10,235 nt of DNA. It comes from an uncultured Prevotella sp. (GTDB lineage: Bacteria; Bacteroidota; Bacteroidia; Bacteroidales; Bacteroidaceae). How positions within the stretch are numbered: the stretch's first letter is position 1; every line of letters starts with the position of its first letter. The DNA lies in NCBI GenBank assembly GCA_900543155.1, contig UQQN01000086.1, positions 1 through 10,235 of the forward strand, read 5' to 3'. The translations under genes and the position numbers were made by a program. Positions 1 through 6,860 of this stretch are shown here, piece after piece. The notes beneath the pieces were generated by a model that had not been told where the DNA came from, did no database searches, and saw only the letters and a program-made list of their open reading frames with translations.

Positions 1-20
1 AAAGTCGGGGTTTTGTTTAT

Positions 21-56
21 AAAAAAAAGAGGATGCATCGTTTTGACACACCCTCC
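21..56 (-). terminator. Intrinsic terminator of the yhcH-like gene
   Basis: Read on the minus strand, GAGGGTGTGTC (complement of 45-55) can pair with GATGCATCCTC (complement of 29-39). This gives an 11 bp stem with three G-U wobbles and a five-base loop, followed at once by a run of eight T (complement of 21-28). It lies about 45 bases past the stop codon of the minus-strand gene ending at 99. On the plus strand the wobbles become A-C mismatches, so it should act mainly in the minus direction. Confidence 0.7.
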
Positions 57-78
57 TTTTTGCTTAGTAAGGTTTCAT

Positions 79-101
79 AATTATTTTTGAGTACCTACTT
101 A
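79..101 (-). repeat. Lone end-like copy of the fold-back repeat terminus
   Basis: Read on the minus strand this stretch begins AAGTAGGTACTCAAAAATAA. It resembles both ends of the fold-back element at 1933-2143, which begin AAGTAGGTGTTC followed by GAAATTATT or AAAATTATT. The first eight bases are identical. No partner end is seen within the next 300 bases of the window. It overlaps the last two bases of the stop codon of the yhcH-like gene. It could be a remnant or solo end of the element, or chance similarity in AT-rich DNA. Confidence 0.45.
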
Positions 102-554
102 TTGCACAATTCTTACTTTTGCAATAAGCTTACGCAATGTACCTTTGCCAATGATGGGAGCGTGTGCGTCTTCGGGAAACATAATGTAAAATTGTCCCGG
201 TTTTACTGTGAAATAAGTGGAGGGCTTTTGCGCGTAAAGAGCAAAGTCGCTTTCAATATTGAAAGGGTCGATACTTGGTTCTTTTAAGTCGCAAAGAGGT
301 GTCCAACCAACGATTTCCTCGCCACTTAGTGGAATGTGAATGTCAATATATTGGCGGTGAAGTTCAAGCACCTGTTCACTTTTGGTGCGAAGTTTGGCAT
401 CGTCGATATTGATAAAAATGTTGTCGGCATCGAGCGTGACGCGTCCAGTAGGCACTTTGCTCAAATCGTTCTTCTTAATATAGTCGAACACAGATTTAAA
501 ACTTGGGTGTAGTGCCTCAATAAGATGACTGTCTGATAGGTTAGATAGTATCAT
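99..554 (-). CDS. YhcH/YjgK/YiaL family protein
   Basis: A 151-residue protein of the YhcH/YjgK/YiaL (DUF386) cupin-like family, at full family length. The hallmark block HRQYIDIHIPLSGEE is at residues 66-80, and a C-terminal block FPEDAHAP (126-133) is followed by a basic RKLIAKV segment. H66, H73 and H131 are likely active-site or metal-binding residues by family analogy. Known members include E. coli NanQ, a sialic-acid anomerase, and EbgC, the small subunit of evolved beta-galactosidase. A sugar-anomerase-like role is therefore plausible, but the substrate cannot be read from the sequence. No signal peptide is visible, so it is probably cytoplasmic. It is divergent from the SotB-like sugar exporter across 213 bp, which supports a link to sugar metabolism. 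ATG at 554 is the natural start and no Shine-Dalgarno motif is seen. Confidence 0.85.
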   Translation of the reverse strand: MILSNLSDSHLIEALHPSFKSVFDYIKKNDLSKVPTGRVTLDADNIFINIDDAKLRTKSEQVLELHRQYIDIHIPLSGEEIVGWTPLCDLKEPSIDPFNIESDFALYAQKPSTYFTVKPGQFYIMFPEDAHAPIIGKGTLRKLIAKVRIVQ

Positions 555-616
555 GGTAGGAAAATACTTGAGTGAATAATAAAATGATTGAGCTAAAGTA
601 GTTGATCGTAATTGAT

Positions 617-650
617 TGAAGTCTTCGTCAGAAAAGTTTAGACGACTTCA
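617..650. repeat. Short form of a dispersed palindromic repeat
   Basis: A 34 bp unit with TGAAGTC at one end and GACTTCA at the other. Bases 627-651 match 9267-9291 at 24 of 25 positions. The longer copy (9241-9290) has about 16 extra bases that complete a 15 bp stem. Here the left arm is shortened to TGAAGTC, so this copy looks like an internally deleted form. It lies in the likely 5' leader of the yhcH-like gene, between the divergent promoters and that gene. Confidence 0.65.
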
Positions 651-674
651 TTATCTACTTGAAGCTTCTGTGTA

Positions 675-682
675 CAAATGTA
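675..682 (-). promoter_or_regulatory. Candidate -7 element for the yhcH-like gene
   Basis: The minus strand reads TACATTTG, a perfect fit to the Bacteroidota -7 consensus TAnnTTTG. It predicts a transcript start near 668 and a leader of about 115 nt. No TTTG is found at the expected -33 position, so support is partial. A weaker alternative, TACTTTAG, lies at 593-600. Confidence 0.4.
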
Positions 683-704
683 ACGAATAAAAACGAATTA
701 TATG

Positions 705-712
705 TAACTTTG
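705..712 (+). promoter_or_regulatory. Candidate -7 element for sotB
   Basis: TAACTTTG matches TAnnTTTG exactly, 55 bases before the sotB ATG, with a predicted start near 719. No good TTTG is seen about 20 bases upstream. Its -33 zone would overlap the oppositely directed -7 element at 675-682. Confidence 0.5.
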
Positions 713-720
713 CACCCGAA

Positions 721-753
721 ACTACACAAAGACTACAAAATAACTACACAAAA
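721..753 (+). repeat. Three 11 bp tandem repeats in the sotB leader
   Basis: Three successive 11-mers are seen: ACTACACAAAG (721-731), ACTACAAAATA (732-742) and ACTACACAAAA (743-753). The first and third share the ten-base core ACTACACAAA exactly, 22 bp apart. They start about where transcription is predicted to begin and end 14 bases before the ATG. They could be an RNA- or protein-binding array, or simply an unstructured A/C-rich leader, which suits translation without a Shine-Dalgarno motif. Confidence 0.5.
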
Positions 754-767
754 CTAAACGATTAAGA

Positions 768-1934
768 ATGGAGAACAAAATGTCGTGGGTTAACTGGCTG
801 TCATTGTTGGGACTGACCTTTGCTACCTTTATTTTTAACACATCCGAGTTTATCCCTATCGGACTGCTTACAGACATTAAAAACGACTTTGGACTAACCG
901 AGGCTACTGTGGGGATGCTGATATCCGTATATGCCTGGGCTGTGATGATATTGTCATTGCCCTTGATGCTCTTGGTATCGAAAATGGAAATGAAGCGCTT
1001 GATGCTTTGGTTATTAGGACTTTTCAGTGTTTTTCAATTCATGTCTTACGCCTCAACCAGTTATGCCATGCTTATGTGTTCGCGTATTGGTGTGGCGTGT
1101 GCACATGCTGTGTTTTGGTCGGTTATTTCGCCTATAGCTGTGCGTATTGTGCCCGATCGTTATCGTTCTATAGCCTTGAGTATGGTGGTCACAGGTTCGT
1201 CTATTGCCATGATTTTGGGCATGCCCTTAGGACGTATTATCGGTTTGCATGTGGGTTGGCGCATGACTTTTTTAAGCATAGGCATATTCTCAGCCTTCAC
1301 CCTTCTTTACATGGCATGGCGCTTGCCCAAGGTGCCAAGTCGTGGTGGATTTTCACCAAAAAAGTTGCCAGCTTTGCTCAAACAACAAGGCATTATAGGG
1401 TTGTATATCTTTACGTTGCTCATTTCCAGTTCGTATTATGTAGCGTATAGTTATATCGAACCCTTCTTGAAACAAGTTTCGCACATGGCAGATGGTTGGG
1501 TAACAACCGCCTTAATGGTGTATGGTGGTGCAGGATTTTTAGGCAGCATAGCCTTTTCGAAATATTACAATCGCAACCGAAAGTTATTCATCACGTTGAT
1601 AGTGGCTGCTATGACCCTTTGTTTGTTCTTGCTTTATCCTGTTACAAGCGGAGGCATTATCCCTATGGTAATAGTCTTGTGTGTATGGGGAGCAGCAGCT
1701 ACAGCCTATAATGTAGCAATGCAGAGCAATATAATTTTAATTACTACTCCTGAGAGTACTTCTGTAGCCATGTCTATTTTCTCGGGCATATTCAACTTAG
1801 GCATTGGCAGTGGAGCTTTTGTTGGCGGAGCTATTTGCTCTCAATTCTCCATTGCTTATATTGGCTATGCAGGTGCCATCTTTGGTTTTATCGGATTGAT
1901 TTATTGGATGCTAAGGTTAGGAAGCAGAGTATAA
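768..1934 (+). CDS. sotB: SotB-like MFS sugar efflux transporter
   Basis: A 388-residue inner-membrane protein of the major facilitator superfamily, DHA1 type, with about 12 hydrophobic segments. It matches my recollection of E. coli SotB (YdeA) along its length. Shared blocks include the N-terminal SEFIPIGLLTDI (about 26-37), VYAWAV with the following SLPLML, CSRIGVACAHAVFWS (about 104-118), GMPLGRIIG-x4-GWRMTF (about 150-170), YSYIEPF and FSGIFNLGIGSGAFVGG. The GMPLGRIIG stretch is at the antiporter motif C position. SotB exports arabinose, IPTG and related sugars by proton antiport; the substrate here is inferred only from homology. It stands alone on the plus strand, divergent from the yhcH-like gene. 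ATG at 768 is preceded by an A-rich leader; an in-frame ATG at 780 is a possible alternative. The TAA stop overlaps the left end of the fold-back repeat. Confidence 0.88.
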   Translation: MENKMSWVNWLSLLGLTFATFIFNTSEFIPIGLLTDIKNDFGLTEATVGMLISVYAWAVMILSLPLMLLVSKMEMKRLMLWLLGLFSVFQFMSYASTSYAMLMCSRIGVACAHAVFWSVISPIAVRIVPDRYRSIALSMVVTGSSIAMILGMPLGRIIGLHVGWRMTFLSIGIFSAFTLLYMAWRLPKVPSRGGFSPKKLPALLKQQGIIGLYIFTLLISSSYYVAYSYIEPFLKQVSHMADGWVTTALMVYGGAGFLGSIAFSKYYNRNRKLFITLIVAAMTLCLFLLYPVTSGGIIPMVIVLCVWGAAATAYNVAMQSNIILITTPESTSVAMSIFSGIFNLGIGSGAFVGGAICSQFSIAYIGYAGAIFGFIGLIYWMLRLGSRV

Positions 1935-2143
1935 GTAGGTGTTCGAAATTATTTTTACATTGAAAGTGCGTTATCGGGATGCAGCTGTGGGCGAAGGTTT
2001 CTGTCCCCCGACAACGGGGGAACCGAAGGGGGTCATAGCGGGCTATGTGACTGAGAACGAAGGAAACAGATGCGCCCGAGAACGTGCTTTCAATGTGAAA
2101 ATAGCATCTGCTGATAGTATAAAATAATTTTGAACACCTACTT
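1933..2143. repeat. Fold-back (MITE-like) element with inverted ends
   Basis: This is a 211 bp unit bounded by inverted ends, 1933-1956 and 2120-2143. The 24-base arms match at 22 positions, each beginning AAGTAGGTGTTC. A second, imperfect inverted pair lies inside: ACATTGAAAG (1958-1967) faces CTTTCAATGT (2087-2096), and similarity continues through TCGGG. The right half carries about 20 extra bases between the two pairs. The centre holds small hairpins: CCCCCG-acaa-CGGGGG at 2005-2020 and CATAG-cggg-CTATG at 2034-2047. It is more GC-rich than its flanks. It encodes no transposase; a 62-codon frame inside has no recognisable protein features. It is probably a non-autonomous mobile or REP-like repeat, and as RNA it would form a long hairpin in the sotB 3' region. 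No clear target-site duplication is seen. Confidence 0.65.
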
Positions 2144-2163
2144 AATAAAAGAAGATTATACAT

Positions 2164-2236
2164 AAAAGAGTTTAGGAGTTAAGAAGGATGATTTGTTGCA
2201 ATACCAATACACCTCTCTTAACTCCTAAACTCTTTT
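2164..2236. terminator. Bidirectional terminator between convergent genes
   Basis: Arms 2164-2184 and 2216-2236 are perfectly complementary over 21 bases, with a 31-base loop. The plus strand ends the stem in CTCTTTT followed by GTTTT, and the minus strand ends it in CTCTTTTATG. It sits between the ends of sotB (plus) and the downstream permease (minus), so it can serve both. The arm sequence, built on AGGAGTTAAG, is unusually long for a plain terminator and may itself be a dispersed palindromic repeat. Confidence 0.65.
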
Positions 2237-2261
2237 GTTTTGAGCAGAACTTATAACTTGT

Positions 2262-3920
2262 CTACTTTTCTTTATAGCTTAAATTATAAAAGCCACGTAC
2301 TAAGAAGAAAAATATATGTGCTACGCCAAAGACACTTGCAATCCATAACATGAGATGACTTTCGTGCCAACCCACAGTTTGTTGGTGCCAAAAGCCTGTG
2401 ACGATGCAAAGAAATGCTACAAACACACCTATGCAACTCAAAATGGTTTGTCCATGACGGCGCACCGAACCACCTCCAATAACACTATGTTTTATGCCAT
2501 AAAATGAGTAGATATCAATGCCTATAAGCATCCACATTACCAAGCGAATCCATGTTTCGGCAGGTAAAAATAGCATCATGCCAATGCAGCATACCAATCC
2601 TGCAGCAGGCACCCAAGGCACAAAAGGTGTTTTAAAGCTACGTGGGGCATTAGGCTGTGTGCGACGCACCACAATAACACCTAAACATACCAATGAAAAG
2701 GCAAACAATGTGCCGATACTGGTCATTTCGCCTGCTACGCTTGGAGGAATAATACCTGCTAAAATACTGATTAGAACCATGAACAAAAGGTTGCTACGAG
2801 CAGGGGTGTGATAGCGCTTGTGCAAGTGCGAGAAGAGGGGAGGGAGCAAACCATCTTTACTCATGCTATAAAACACGCGACTTTGTCCCATCATCATTAC
2901 CAATACTACACTGGCATAACCCAAAAGAATAGCTACAATAATACCTCGATTCAACCATGGAAATGCGGGAACAATAGTGCCATTTGCCCCCATTTCTCCC
3001 ATGTGGGCAACAGCTGTGGCAGCAGGGGCTATGCTATCGGCACCAATATATTCTTTATAATTCACTACACCTGTCATAACCAATGAGAATACCATGTAGA
3101 GAACGCTGCATACAATGAGCGAACCCATAATGCCAATTGGCATGTTGCGACGTGGATTCTTCGTTTCTTGTGCAGCAGTGCTCACAGCATCAAAACCAAT
3201 GTAAGCAAAGAATACAATGGCGGCACCACGCAGTATGCCCGACCAACCATATTCGCCAAATACACCCGTATTGGTAGGAATAAAGGGCGTAAGATTGTCG
3301 GTGTTGATGTATTTAAAGCCAATGCCTATAAAGGCTAAAACCACGGCAATTTTAAGCGTAACCATCAAGTCGTTAAACTTAGAACTGCCCGACGTGCCAC
3401 GCATTAAAATGAGCGAAAGAATAATAACTAATATGGCTGCAGGCAAATTAAATGCACCTCCTTCGGCGGGACAAGCTGTGAGTTCTGTGGGCAAAGCATA
3501 CCCTATGTCGCTCATCATAATGCAGAAATATTTGCTCCACGAAATAGAGATGGCTACTGCTGCTACTGCATATTCCAACACCAAATCCCAACCAATAATC
3601 CAGGCCACTAATTCGCCCATGGTAAAATATGAATAGGTGTAGGCAGAACCAGCAACAGGAATCATTGAGGCAAATTCTGCATAACACAAACCTGCTAAAG
3701 CACAAGCAATGGCAGCCAAAGCAAAACTAATGACTATGGCAGGACCTGTGTGGGCGCCTGCCACAATGCCTGTTACCGAAAATAATCCAGCACCAATAAT
3801 TACGCCAACACCCAGTGCTATGAGTCCAAAGGGACCCAATACGCGCTTAAGTCCGCGTCCACCATCGTTCTCTGCTTCTTGCAGTAACTCTTCTGCGGTT
3901 TTCTTTACAAATAAATTCAT
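2262..3920 (-). CDS. APC-family amino acid permease (CAT/YfnA-like), second copy
   Basis: A 552-residue inner-membrane permease of the amino acid-polyamine-organocation superfamily, closest in type to bacterial cationic amino acid transporter homologues such as Bacillus YfnA. The TM1 substrate-binding motif GVGVIIGAG is at residues 37-45. The TM6 region FFAYIGFDAVSTAAQETKNP and the GQSRVFYSMSKDGLLPP segment are also present. The C-terminus continues past the usual 12 spans with two more hydrophobic segments (about 480-500 and 522-545), suggesting 14 membrane spans as in eukaryotic CATs. The substrate is unknown; cationic or small neutral amino acids are plausible. It follows its paralogue by 58 bp with no promoter motif or strong terminator in the gap, so co-transcription is likely. 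It is full length with no disruption. Confidence 0.88.
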   Translation of the reverse strand: MNLFVKKTAEELLQEAENDGGRGLKRVLGPFGLIALGVGVIIGAGLFSVTGIVAGAHTGPAIVISFALAAIACALAGLCYAEFASMIPVAGSAYTYSYFTMGELVAWIIGWDLVLEYAVAAVAISISWSKYFCIMMSDIGYALPTELTACPAEGGAFNLPAAILVIILSLILMRGTSGSSKFNDLMVTLKIAVVLAFIGIGFKYINTDNLTPFIPTNTGVFGEYGWSGILRGAAIVFFAYIGFDAVSTAAQETKNPRRNMPIGIMGSLIVCSVLYMVFSLVMTGVVNYKEYIGADSIAPAATAVAHMGEMGANGTIVPAFPWLNRGIIVAILLGYASVVLVMMMGQSRVFYSMSKDGLLPPLFSHLHKRYHTPARSNLLFMVLISILAGIIPPSVAGEMTSIGTLFAFSLVCLGVIVVRRTQPNAPRSFKTPFVPWVPAAGLVCCIGMMLFLPAETWIRLVMWMLIGIDIYSFYGIKHSVIGGGSVRRHGQTILSCIGVFVAFLCIVTGFWHQQTVGWHESHLMLWIASVFGVAHIFFFLVRGFYNLSYKEK

Positions 3921-3978
3921 AGTCTATGTTTTAGTTTGTGTGTGTCTTGGAAAATATTCCTTTTTAGCGAAGCATTCC

Positions 3979-5631
3979 TTATTCGTGCTTATGCGCCACA
4001 AAACCTCTTACAATAAAGAAGAATATGTGGGCAAGACCAAAGATTGTGGCAATCCAAAATAGCGTGGTGTCGGCATCCCATCCTAAGGTCTGTTGATGCC
4101 AAAAGCCCGTGATGACGCAAAGCACGCCAATAAAGCCACCAATAATATTGAGCATTGTTTGTCCATGTCGTTGTTTGGTGCCTCCACCTACCACACTGTG
4201 TGTCACACCGTAGGCAGCGTAAATATCGAGTCCTATAAGCATCCACATTACCAAACGTATCCATGTGTCGGCAGGCAAAAACAACATCATGCTTACGCAA
4301 CAAACAACTCCTGCTGCTGGAATCCAAGGCACGAAGGGTGTCTTAAAACTACGCGGTGCATGGGGTTGTGTGCGACGTACAACGATTACTCCTAAGCAAA
4401 CCAAGGCGAAGGCAAACAAGGTGCCTATGCTAGTCATTTCGCCTGCCACACTTGCAGGAACCACACCTGCCAATAAACCAATGACTGTCATAAACAGTGC
4501 ATTGCTGCGTGCGGGGGTGTGAAAACGCTTGTGTAAGTGCGAGAATATGGGAGGAAGCAAACCATCTTTACTCATACTGTAAAACACACGGCTCTGCCCC
4601 ATTAGGGTTACAAGCACCACACTGGTGTATCCTAACAAAATGGCTAAAATAATGCCACGATTCAACCAAGGATAGGCAGGTATTACAACCCCATTTTTAC
4701 CAACCTCGCCCATGTGTGCGATGGCTGTAGCTGCAGGGGCTATGCTGTCGGCACCTTTATAAGCATGATAGTCTACTACCCCCGTCATGACTAAGGCAAA
4801 AATCATGTAGAGTATGGTGCAAATAAGCAATGAACCGAGTATGCCAATAGGCATATTTTTTCGAGGATTCTTAGTCTCTTGTGCTGCGGTACTAATAGCA
4901 TCGAAACCTAAGAAGGCAAAAAATACAATCGCTGCACCGCGCAGTATGCCCGACCAACCATATTCACCGAATGTACCTGTGTTTTCGGGGATAAATGGGG
5001 TAAGGTTATCGGTACGAATGTATTTAAAGCCAATGATGATAAAGAGCAATACCACCGAAACTTTGAGTATTACCAAAAAGTCGTTGAACTTAGAGCTACC
5101 TTTTGTGCCACGCATCAAAATGAGCGAGAGTAAAACAATGAGTAAGGTGGCAGGAAGATTAAATATACCCCCATCGGCAGGACAAGCTGTCCATTCTACG
5201 GGTAGATGAATGCCAATGTCACGCATAATAATGCAGAAATATCGGCTCCACGATATACTCACAGTCATGGCTGCCAAGGCATATTCTAACACGAGGTCCC
5301 AACCTATAATCCATGCCACAAGTTCGCCCATGGTAAAGTAAGAATAGGTGTAGGCTGAGCCTGCTACGGGAATCATCGAAGCAAATTCGGCATAGCATAG
5401 ACCTGCTAAAGCACAGCAAATGGCAGCTACAGCAAAACTCAAAATAATGGCTGGTCCTGTATGTTCGCCTGCCACAATGCCTGTCACCGAAAACAAGCCT
5501 GCGCCAATAATCACTCCCACGCCCAAAGCAATGAGTCCCCATGTGCCTAACACACGTCTTAAACCTTTGCCGCCTTCATTTTCGGCTTCAAGCAATAGTT
5601 CGTCTGCACTCTTTTTGATAAATAAATCCAT
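3979..5631 (-). CDS. APC-family amino acid permease (CAT/YfnA-like), first copy
   Basis: A 550-residue paralogue of the permease just downstream. In the first 60 residues 49 are identical, and similarity runs to the end. It has the same TM1 motif GVGVIIGAG (37-45), the TM6 block FFAFLGFDAISTAAQETKNP and the same two extra C-terminal hydrophobic segments (about 14 spans in all). It is a secondary active transporter expected to take up amino acids. Differences from the copy cluster in loops and helix edges, such as the segment after SISWS and the loop before YPWLNRG, and leave the core motifs intact. Specificity may therefore differ or overlap. It has its own candidate promoter 33 bases upstream and is the first gene of a two-gene unit. 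The pair almost certainly arose by tandem duplication. Confidence 0.88.
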   Translation of the reverse strand: MDLFIKKSADELLLEAENEGGKGLRRVLGTWGLIALGVGVIIGAGLFSVTGIVAGEHTGPAIILSFAVAAICCALAGLCYAEFASMIPVAGSAYTYSYFTMGELVAWIIGWDLVLEYALAAMTVSISWSRYFCIIMRDIGIHLPVEWTACPADGGIFNLPATLLIVLLSLILMRGTKGSSKFNDFLVILKVSVVLLFIIIGFKYIRTDNLTPFIPENTGTFGEYGWSGILRGAAIVFFAFLGFDAISTAAQETKNPRKNMPIGILGSLLICTILYMIFALVMTGVVDYHAYKGADSIAPAATAIAHMGEVGKNGVVIPAYPWLNRGIILAILLGYTSVVLVTLMGQSRVFYSMSKDGLLPPIFSHLHKRFHTPARSNALFMTVIGLLAGVVPASVAGEMTSIGTLFAFALVCLGVIVVRRTQPHAPRSFKTPFVPWIPAAGVVCCVSMMLFLPADTWIRLVMWMLIGLDIYAAYGVTHSVVGGGTKQRHGQTMLNIIGGFIGVLCVITGFWHQQTLGWDADTTLFWIATIFGLAHIFFFIVRGFVAHKHE

Positions 5632-5663
5632 TCTTGGTTGATTCTTTGTTTTTATTTTAAATG

Positions 5664-5671
5664 CAAATATA
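5664..5671 (-). promoter_or_regulatory. Candidate -7 element for the permease pair
   Basis: The minus strand reads TATATTTG, an exact TAnnTTTG. It predicts a start near 5657 and a leader of about 26 nt before the ATG at 5631. The sequence upstream is strongly AT-rich, but no TTTG stands at the -33 spacing. Confidence 0.5.
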
Positions 5672-5904
5672 GCAAAATGTGAGTAAATATAGGTGTAAAT
5701 ATTTCAAAAAGTAATATTTTGTTGTGTTTTTCTTAATATTTTGTCGTAGACAGAGTGAATATTAAGTGGATTACCCCGTTAGGTGGGGATTTCAAAATCC
5801 ATAAATTCTGCATGGTTTTATTGGATTATTTACGTCAATTGATGGCGTATTTAAATGGGTTATCTTTAACGGGCTAAATCCTCATAACAACTCATAAAAA
5901 TAAA
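5672..5904. other. Intergenic stretch between rpoD terminator and permease promoter
   Basis: I see no gene, RNA gene or strong repeat here. It is AT-rich near the permease promoter. Further on there is only a weak palindrome (GGATTT-CA-AAATCC near 5788) and a distant 7 bp inverted pair, CCCGTTA at 5775-5781 and TAACGGG at 5867-5873. It may contain upstream regulatory sites for the permease pair, but nothing is decisive. Confidence 0.4.
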
Positions 5905-5933
5905 GCGAGAAACCTCATGCTGAGGCTTCTCGC
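5897..5933 (-). terminator. Intrinsic terminator of rpoD
   Basis: Arms 5905-5917 and 5921-5933 form a 13 bp stem with a three-base loop. On the minus strand the single non-Watson-Crick position is a G-U wobble. The stem is followed there by TTTATTTTTATG, a classic U-rich tail. It lies about 30 bases past the rpoD stop codon. Confidence 0.85.
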
Positions 5934-5965
5934 AGTTAGGAAGTTGTATTTTAGGAAGGATGAAA

Positions 5966-6835
5966 TTATCCCAAATACTTAGTCAAAATGTTGATGTTGT
6001 CAGCTTCACGCAAACGACGCAGTGCACGTTCCTTAATTTGGCGAACACGTTCGCGTGTAAGGTTAAGTGTGTTGGCAACTTCTTCGGCAGTCATTTCGTT
6101 ACGTCCAATACCAAAAAGCATTTTCAATACTTGACGTTCACGATCTGTCAGTGTTTTGAGGGCGGCATCCAAGTCCGATGAAAGAGATTCCTTCTCCATT
6201 TGGTTGTCAGTGCCAGGAGCAGAATCGTCAGTCATTACGTCGATAAGGCTGTTTGAGTCGTCTTCAGCAAAAGGTGCGTCAACGCTCACTTTCTTGCCGT
6301 TTGTGCCAAGTGCTTCTTGTACTTTGCTCACATCTGTGTCGAGCAATTCTGCCAATTCGCCAACAGAAGGGCGACGTTCAAATTGTTGCTCGAAGTTTAC
6401 AATAGCTTTACTGAGCTTGCTTTGAAAACCAACTTGGTTGAGCGGCATGCGCACAATACGACTTTGTTCTGAGATAGCTTGTAGGATGCTTTGGCGAATC
6501 CACCATACAGCATACGAAATGAACTTAAAACCACGGGTTTCGTCAAATTTCTGTGCTGCCTTGATAAGTCCTAAGTTACCTTCGTCAATCAAGTCATTGA
6601 GCGCGAGTCCTTGATTTTGGTATTGTTTAGCCACACTGACAACAAAACGCAGATTTGCACGTGTCAAACGATCGAGGGCTGCTTGTCCATCCGGTCCACC
6701 GCGGTGGATACGCTGGGCGAGTTCTACCTCTTCATCTGTAGAGATGAGTTCTTCACGTCCAATTTCTACCAAATACTTGTCCAACGCTGCACTTTGGCGG
6801 TTGGTGATACTTTTATTAATTTTTAGTTGTCGCAT
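5966..6835 (-). CDS. rpoD: Primary sigma factor RpoD (sigma-70), Bacteroidota short type
   Basis: A 289-residue housekeeping sigma factor that directs RNA polymerase to most promoters. Region 1.2 (about 17-48, ALDKYLVEIGREELIS onward) is followed by region 2 (about 56-122). Region 2 contains ANLRFVVSVAKQYQNQGL, DLIDEGNLGLIKAAQKFD and FKFISYAVWWIRQSI, the core-binding and -10 recognition helices. Region 3 lies about 130-200, and region 4 near the C-terminus has LTDRERQVLKMLFGI and the helix-turn-helix TAEEVANTLNLTRERVRQI. Region 1.1 and the long non-conserved insert of E. coli RpoD are absent, and the length resembles the Bacteroides sigma-ABfr protein. This fits a polymerase reading TAnnTTTG promoters. 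The gene is monocistronic, with its own leader and terminator. Confidence 0.96.
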   Translation of the reverse strand: MRQLKINKSITNRQSAALDKYLVEIGREELISTDEEVELAQRIHRGGPDGQAALDRLTRANLRFVVSVAKQYQNQGLALNDLIDEGNLGLIKAAQKFDETRGFKFISYAVWWIRQSILQAISEQSRIVRMPLNQVGFQSKLSKAIVNFEQQFERRPSVGELAELLDTDVSKVQEALGTNGKKVSVDAPFAEDDSNSLIDVMTDDSAPGTDNQMEKESLSSDLDAALKTLTDRERQVLKMLFGIGRNEMTAEEVANTLNLTRERVRQIKERALRRLREADNINILTKYLG

Positions 6836-6860
6836 AGTTCTTCAAGTAGACGCTGATGGG

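Noticed and set aside
1007..1450. 147-codon plus-strand frame overlapping sotB
   Set aside because: It is an alternative frame inside the clear MFS gene, rich in Cys, His and Tyr with no domain; a shadow.
1939..2127. 62-codon open frame inside the fold-back element
   Set aside because: It lies wholly within the inverted-repeat unit, overlaps its hairpins, has no recognisable domain and no promoter or start context of its own. It is most likely a by-product of the repeat sequence.
3217..3636. 139-codon plus-strand frame opposite the second permease
   Set aside because: It is antisense to a conserved transmembrane gene and a similar antisense frame occurs opposite its paralogue (4814-5209), as expected from shared coding sequence.
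5775..5873. CCCGTTA/TAACGGG inverted pair as a structured RNA or operator
   Set aside because: The arms are only 7 bp and about 85 bases apart with no further pairing; chance is the simplest explanation.
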